A DNA stretch of 11,378 bases. Source: Bacteroidota bacterium (GTDB lineage Bacteria > Bacteroidota > Bacteroidia > Bacteroidales > UBA1715). Position numbers and translations under genes: made by a program. Below the pieces are notes generated by a model, which was given only the letters and a program-made list of their open reading frames with translations, searched no databases and was not told the DNA's origin. The DNA lies in NCBI GenBank assembly GCA_029266015.1, contig JAJUFK010000058.1:1-11378 (forward strand), in the 5' to 3' direction. Below are positions 8,701 to 11,378 of this stretch, in pieces (the stretch's first letter is position 1; every line of letters begins with the position of its first letter).

Positions 8701-8944
8701 ATTAAGTATATATGTAGAAAATTTAATTCAAGAGGTAGAATGGTTTAATTCATTACAGCCTAAATTTGCTGCTATGGTACAAAAAGACAAAGAAGAATAC
8801 ATGCGTTCTATTGTTCAAATTGCAGATGTTGTTCAAAGTAGAGGCGATACCAAATTCTTTGAAAAATTGGAATTTGAATGGAAACGCATAGAACAAGCAT
8901 ATACATTACAACAAATATTACAAAACTCACGTAATTCTCGGTAA
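5708..8944 (+). CDS. DUF2723 family multi-pass membrane protein, putative GT-C protein O-glycosyltransferase
   Basis: A 1078-residue protein, usual size for Bacteroidetes DUF2723. The N-terminal domain after the first helix carries EPTVSLWDCGEFIATAAK (29-46) and VGHPPGAPLF (49-58), the family signature; Asp36 and Glu39 occupy the place of the acidic catalytic residues of GT-C transferases. About ten hydrophobic segments follow to residue 355, then a soluble segment, three or four further helices (555-660), NQTPYQPRERDYAYAGSF (598-615), ENWDDHDRSGRY and TAGDNDTFPLWYAQEVEG. The last 150 residues (936-1000 clearest) look helical and TPR-like. Human TMEM260, a relative, is an O-mannosyltransferase, so transfer of a lipid-linked sugar to exported proteins is the likely but unproven role. 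ATG 5708 is chosen over TTG 5687 because the latter adds seven poorly conserved residues and overlaps a -7-like box. The next gene starts six bases after the stop. Confidence 0.85.
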   Translation: MEKKYSLLNAIFGWVAFAGAAIVYLLTMEPTVSLWDCGEFIATAAKLEVGHPPGAPLFLMLGRFFALFASDPSTIAMCINSLSALASAATIMFLFWTITHLALKFYDKQSLTASQIYVVLAAGLIGAGAYTFTDTFWFSAVEGEVYALSSLFTAVVFWAILKWENVADTPRSDKWLILIAYIMGLSIGVHLLNLLTITAIVYVYYFKKFTPTTKGIILAGALSLLIIAFMMWGIITGSMEVASQFELFFVNVLGLPFDSGLIIYLFVLAAALIAGIILTKRDVANKIKVGIVTLCAILIGMPFMSDSILIWLLLIAGIIWLLNYITKQNPTVLNTIVTIMAVIMIGYSSYAMIIIRSNANTPMNENAPDNVFSLLSYLNREQYGSTPLLYGPYYNAAPEWKADNSAEVNEKFTYTPRDGKYVKVSNGIDYVFNSQFCTIFPRMYSREPHHIKEYKDWAGIKDGVNTRKVFYEKERQSYNVPTFGQNLKFFFSYQIGHMYIRYFMWNFAGRQNDIQSHGGIINGNWISGIPFIDNQLVGDQTFISDKAKNNKTRNTYYLLPFALGVLGFLFHILQRKRDSFVIVLLFVLTGLAIVVFLNQTPYQPRERDYAYAGSFYAFSIWIGLSVLAFYHYSKKYLKHGGISATIAFLIAAPTPVILAKENWDDHDRSGRYTARDFAYNYLMSCDPNALIVTAGDNDTFPLWYAQEVEGIRTDVRVLCTPLLATDWYSQQMMRRTYESAPLPLKLTEKQVAKGIRDIVRVQESSFTQGKYVWLKDAMEIVRDDEMKIKLYGDSYNYMPASLLKFPVDKNQVLSQRIVSLKDSLLIAPEIRLEVKDKSIYKNKLIIYDVLDGYQWDRPLYFTNQMSAEELGLEKYVRYDGFTFKFVPIESANPRIPHTDTDVMYNNIMNVYKWGGMGDSTVHMCHFNERTTRVIGIRSMFNQLALNLANEGKKDSARAVLAKLKTIMPDWQFPYFDDNIIYTAYAYYAIGDTKGAQEELSIYVENLIQEVEWFNSLQPKFAAMVQKDKEEYMRSIVQIADVVQSRGDTKFFEKLEFEWKRIEQAYTLQQILQNSRNSR

Positions 8945-8950
8945 AGGATT

Positions 8951-9325
8951 ATGAAAACTTTTTGGTTCATAGGGTTTGCATTGTGCTTCACAAGCATAGC
9001 ATGCAAACCCTATGAAATTATTGACAATACAGAATTTAATAACCAATTACAATATAATATAGCTATTCAAAATCCCGGTGAGGTTATGGAAATAGTATAT
9101 CCAAAAGCTTCTACACAAGGAATTATACTTGATTGGCATCAAAATAAACGATCAAAATTGTATATTGTTACACTAATTGATACCATAAACCAACCATTCA
9201 ACCATGCTGTAAAATATGTAATGAAAACCGAATATAACGGTCTAACTTGGAGTATACATTCAATTCATAAATCATATAGTTCTAGATATAATAAAAATAT
9301 ACATTGGTGGCATAAACAACAATAA
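8951..9325 (+). CDS. Small putative lipoprotein of unknown function
   Basis: A 124-residue protein that I do not recognise. It begins MKTFWFIGFALCFTSIACKP, a short type II signal peptide with the likely lipidated cysteine at 18; serine at the -3 position makes the lipobox imperfect. The mature part is about 107 residues, mixed alpha/beta in look (ILDWHQN, SKLYIVTLIDT, KYVMKTEYNGLTWSIHSIH) and ends in a His/Ser/Lys/Trp-rich tail (IHWWHKQQ). The start lies six bases after the DUF2723 stop, preceded by AAAGGA, so translation is probably coupled. The radical SAM gene begins 32 bases after its stop. Codons 6-22 form a very strong hairpin (see separate entry). Membrane anchoring at the periplasmic or outer-membrane surface is inferred only from the lipobox. 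An accessory role for either neighbour is possible but unsupported. Confidence 0.7.
   Translation: MKTFWFIGFALCFTSIACKPYEIIDNTEFNNQLQYNIAIQNPGEVMEIVYPKASTQGIILDWHQNKRSKLYIVTLIDTINQPFNHAVKYVMKTEYNGLTWSIHSIHKSYSSRYNKNIHWWHKQQ
8966..9016 (+). repeat. 51-nt long hairpin within a coding sequence
   Basis: Sixteen perfectly paired bases (8966-8981 with 9001-9016, arm TTCATAGGGTTTGCAT) are followed inward by seven more pairs, one of them G-U (8982-8988 with 8992-8998), around a CAC loop; the only interruption is a 2-nt bulge at 8999-9000. It spans codons 6 to 22 of the lipoprotein gene, from inside the signal peptide to just past the lipobox cysteine. No T run follows on either strand, so it is not a standard intrinsic terminator. 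It may control translation or RNA stability within the operon. Confidence 0.85.
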
Positions 9326-9357
9326 TTTATTCATCTCCACACACAAATATACCTATA

Positions 9358-10356
9358 ATGAAGTATTTTCTGCTTTTTATCTATTATATTTTTAAATCAT
9401 TAACTTTCAAAAAAATATGGAATTACTGTATGCTTCGTTTTACTTTTTACGTATCCATATTTTTAAAAAAACATGTTACAACTTATCCTCCGGCATTTGT
9501 AAGCATAGAACCAACAAATATTTGTAATTTACAATGTCCGGAATGCCCCACAGGTAACAAAACAAGTACTGTAAGCAAAGGATATATATCACCCCAAACA
9601 TTTACTTCTATTGTTGAAGCATGTACACCGTATACAATTGCAGTAAATTTGTACTTTCAAGGCGAACCATTTTTGCATACCCAACTTGTGCACATGATTA
9701 CTCAATTGCATAAAGCGCGTATTATAACATCAATTTCAACCAACGCTCATTTTATAGATTCTAAAAATGCTGAAGCAATTGTGCGTTCAGGCCTTACTCA
9801 TCTTATAGTTTCATTTGACGGATACAATCAAGAAACATACGAAATATATCGCAAACAAGGTTCATTTGAAAAAGTAACGCAAGCATTAACTGCTTTGCAA
9901 CAGGCAAAACAAACGTTACAATCTCACACTCCTATTATTGAGTTACAATGTTTATTGTTTAAACACACTCAACATCATACACAAACAATTTCACAATTGG
10001 GTAAAAAATACGGAGCCGATAAGGTAGTTTTCAAAACTGCTCAATTATACTCTGTCGAACATATTGACCTACTCCCCGATAAACAGTATAGCCGATATAC
10101 AGTAAAAGATAATACTATTCACATAAAACAACCACTTAAAAATGCCTGCTGGCGTATGTGGAGCACATGCGTAATAAGTTGGCAAGGAACCATATTACCT
10201 TGTTGTTTCGACAAAAATCATACGTTTGCCTATGGTTCACTAACAGACAAATCTTTTCTTGAAATAATTACATCTGAGCAAACACATAGATTCAAAAAAA
10301 CAGTTCACACAAAACGTTCAAGTATTGAAATGTGTAATAATTGCAGTACTCCATAA
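9358..10356 (+). CDS. Radical SAM protein with SPASM-like C-terminal domain
   Basis: A 332-residue enzyme. After an unusual 40-residue hydrophobic and basic N terminus comes IEPTNICNLQCPECPTG (50-66), in which Cys56, Cys60 and Cys63 form the CX3CX2C site for the SAM-binding 4Fe-4S cluster. YFQGEPFLH (99-107) supplies the GEP element, STNAHF and VSFDGYNQETYE follow, and the barrel ends near residue 235. The C-terminal part has six cysteines (264, 271, 282, 283, 326, 329) in a CWRMWSTC, PCCFD, CNNC layout expected for a SPASM-type domain binding auxiliary cluster(s). Family members mature peptides, modify proteins or act on small molecules; the substrate here is unknown and no precursor-peptide gene is evident nearby. 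The hydrophobic N terminus suggests membrane association. It is the last gene of the DUF2723-lipoprotein-radical SAM run and lies just before a sugar-transferase gene, so a role in cell-surface chemistry is a guess. Confidence 0.85.
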   Translation: MKYFLLFIYYIFKSLTFKKIWNYCMLRFTFYVSIFLKKHVTTYPPAFVSIEPTNICNLQCPECPTGNKTSTVSKGYISPQTFTSIVEACTPYTIAVNLYFQGEPFLHTQLVHMITQLHKARIITSISTNAHFIDSKNAEAIVRSGLTHLIVSFDGYNQETYEIYRKQGSFEKVTQALTALQQAKQTLQSHTPIIELQCLLFKHTQHHTQTISQLGKKYGADKVVFKTAQLYSVEHIDLLPDKQYSRYTVKDNTIHIKQPLKNACWRMWSTCVISWQGTILPCCFDKNHTFAYGSLTDKSFLEIITSEQTHRFKKTVHTKRSSIEMCNNCSTP

Positions 10357-10368
10357 TGCACTCAGAAC

Positions 10369-10407
10369 CTATTATAGGGTACCCCATAGTTTACATGTCT
10401 TTTTTTT
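10369..10407 (+). terminator. Weak candidate terminator after the radical SAM gene
   Basis: CTAT (10369-10372) and GGG (10377-10379) can pair with CCC and ATAG (10383-10389), leaving a TATA bulge and a 3-nt loop. A run of eight T (10400-10407) follows about ten bases later. Stem and spacing are poor for an intrinsic terminator, so this is tentative. Confidence 0.25.
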
Positions 10408-10466
10408 GCAAACTCTATTTGATGTATGCAAAATACATTATATTTGTAACTATATACAATGGGGTA
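10380..10466. repeat. 8-bp inverted repeats flanking the sugar-transferase promoter
   Basis: TACCCCAT (10380-10387) and ATGGGGTA (10459-10466) are exact inverted copies 71 bases apart that bracket the putative promoter. The right arm lies four bases before the start codon and contains the only G-rich tract in the ribosome-binding position. In a read-through transcript the arms could pair and hide the start; as DNA they resemble a very short invertible-promoter layout. Both readings are speculative. Confidence 0.4.
10418..10446 (+). promoter_or_regulatory. Putative promoter of the sugar-transferase gene
   Basis: TTTG (10418-10421), a 17-base spacer and TATATTTG (10439-10446) match the Bacteroidetes -33 and -7 elements; this is the best promoter in the window. 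The spacer is exactly filled by a dyad, ATGTAT-GCAAA-ATACAT (10422-10438), a candidate operator. The leader to ATG 10470 would be about 18 nt. Confidence 0.6.
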
Positions 10467-10469
10467 ACA

Positions 10470-11378
10470 ATGAACAAAACAAGACAAACTCTTCTCTATA
10501 TAATTTCTGATTTTTTAGCAGCTGCAATTGCATGGACATTATTCTTTTTGATGCGGAAGAAATATATTGACGTATATTTTATGAAATTTTCAAACGAAAT
10601 TTCATTCGACAAAAATTACATTTATGGTCTTATAATTATACCAACTATGTGGGTTTTACTCTATTACATAAACGGGTATTATAAAGACATTTTCAGAAAA
10701 TCACGCTTAATCGAACTTATTCAAACTTTTATACTTACTCTTATTGGCACATTAGTTATATTTTTTACTTTATTACTTGATGACAATATTTACTCATATT
10801 ATTCATATTATAAATCATTATTACTTCTTTTTTCACTTCATTTTTTTGCTACGTATATACCAAGAGCTATAATTACATCTATTACCAATTACAAAATACA
10901 TAAACGCATATTAGTATTTCCAACTTTATTGGTGGGTAGTAATGAAAAGGCAAAACAATTATACGAACGTATGGAAGCAAAAAAACGTTCATCGGGTAAT
11001 GCTTTTATAGGATTTGTAAATGTAATTCAACAAGAAAATTATGTAATGAAACAATATATGCCTCATCTCGGTCATATTGACAATGTAAAACAAGTATTAA
11101 AAAAACACCATGTTGAAGAAGTTATAATTGCCATAGAATCAAAAGAACATCAATATATAGAACATATACTATATAAACTTGAAGGCATACAAGCTACCAT
11201 AAAAGCTATACCCGATAATTGCGATATCATTTCGGGACGTGTACAAATGACATCACTCCACGATGAACCACTAATGGTAATATCTCGCAATCCTATGCCG
11301 GCTTGGCAAGAAAACACGAAACGCATGATAGATGTTATAGTATCTATTGGTGTACTTATTCTCTTTTTACCCCTTTAC
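10470..11378 (+). CDS. Polyprenyl-phosphate glycosylphosphotransferase (sugar transferase), N-terminal part, 3'-partial
   Basis: The frame is open from ATG 10470 to the window end (303 codons, no stop). Residues 8-28, 51-71, 83-103 and 116-136 are membrane helices. Residues 147-265 look like the Rossmann-type cytoplasmic domain of the WbaP/WcaJ class (ILVFPTLLVGSNEKAKQLYE, GHIDNVKQVLKKHHVEEVII). NPMPAWQENTKRMIDVIVS (274-292) is the junction that in Bacteroidetes members leads into the re-entrant helix and catalytic phosphoglycosyltransferase domain, which lies outside the window. Such enzymes move a sugar-1-phosphate from a nucleotide sugar to undecaprenyl phosphate, the first step of capsule, exopolysaccharide or O-antigen assembly. 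It therefore probably starts a polysaccharide locus to the right. Putative promoter elements lie just upstream, separating it from the radical SAM gene. Catalytic residues and sugar choice cannot be judged from this part. Confidence 0.85.
   Translation, partial: MNKTRQTLLYIISDFLAAAIAWTLFFLMRKKYIDVYFMKFSNEISFDKNYIYGLIIIPTMWVLLYYINGYYKDIFRKSRLIELIQTFILTLIGTLVIFFTLLLDDNIYSYYSYYKSLLLLFSLHFFATYIPRAIITSITNYKIHKRILVFPTLLVGSNEKAKQLYERMEAKKRSSGNAFIGFVNVIQQENYVMKQYMPHLGHIDNVKQVLKKHHVEEVIIAIESKEHQYIEHILYKLEGIQATIKAIPDNCDIISGRVQMTSLHDEPLMVISRNPMPAWQENTKRMIDVIVSIGVLILFLPLY

Noticed and set aside
10325..10510. Short open frame overlapping the radical SAM 3' end and the next gene's start
   Set aside because: It covers the promoter region in another frame, has no family resemblance, and overlaps two well-supported genes.

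Overview
The window looks like a chromosomal segment of a low-GC member of the Bacteroidetes, probably Bacteroidales. Three things point there: protein families and wording typical of that phylum (PyrC with a DDQVHFREPG metal motif, a giant DUF2723 membrane protein, a CPA2 antiporter with a stress-protein-like tail); promoters resembling the Bacteroidetes -7 element TAnnTTTG; and A-rich leaders without a clear Shine-Dalgarno site. I see no tRNA, rRNA, CRISPR array, insertion sequence or phage gene.

Layout. (1) Positions 1-2057, plus strand: the 3' part of a DPM1-like family-2 glycosyltransferase, then pyrC (dihydroorotase) three bases later. (2) Positions 2059-4224, minus strand: a CPA2/Kef-type cation:proton antiporter, convergent with pyrC. 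One base separates the two stop codons, and a perfect 11-bp palindrome is centred on that base. (3) Positions 4225-4564: a very AT-rich divergent intergenic region with two promoter-like sites that share an almost identical 18-base block. (4) Positions 4565-10356, plus strand: thiL (thiamine-monophosphate kinase), a 1078-residue DUF2723 multi-pass membrane protein, a small putative lipoprotein, and a radical SAM/SPASM protein. The last three are closely spaced and likely cotranscribed. (5) Positions 10357-11378: a promoter region with internal dyads, then the N-terminal 303 codons of a polyprenyl-phosphate glycosylphosphotransferase (sugar transferase) that runs off the window and probably opens a polysaccharide gene cluster.

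How the genes may work together. pyrC (pyrimidines), thiL (thiamine diphosphate) and the antiporter (ion/pH homeostasis) are housekeeping. The DPM1-like enzyme, the DUF2723 protein and the sugar transferase all belong to lipid-linked glycan chemistry. A plausible inferred link is that the first makes a polyprenyl-phosphate sugar which the DUF2723 protein, a relative of the TMEM260 O-mannosyltransferases, transfers to exported proteins.

I do not see a clear novel multi-gene system. The most unusual signal is a 51-nt, almost perfectly paired hairpin (8966-9016) inside the signal-peptide codons of the small lipoprotein gene. Next are the mirror palindrome that encodes Asn-Arg-stop on both strands (2047-2069) and the dyads built into the promoter of the sugar-transferase gene.
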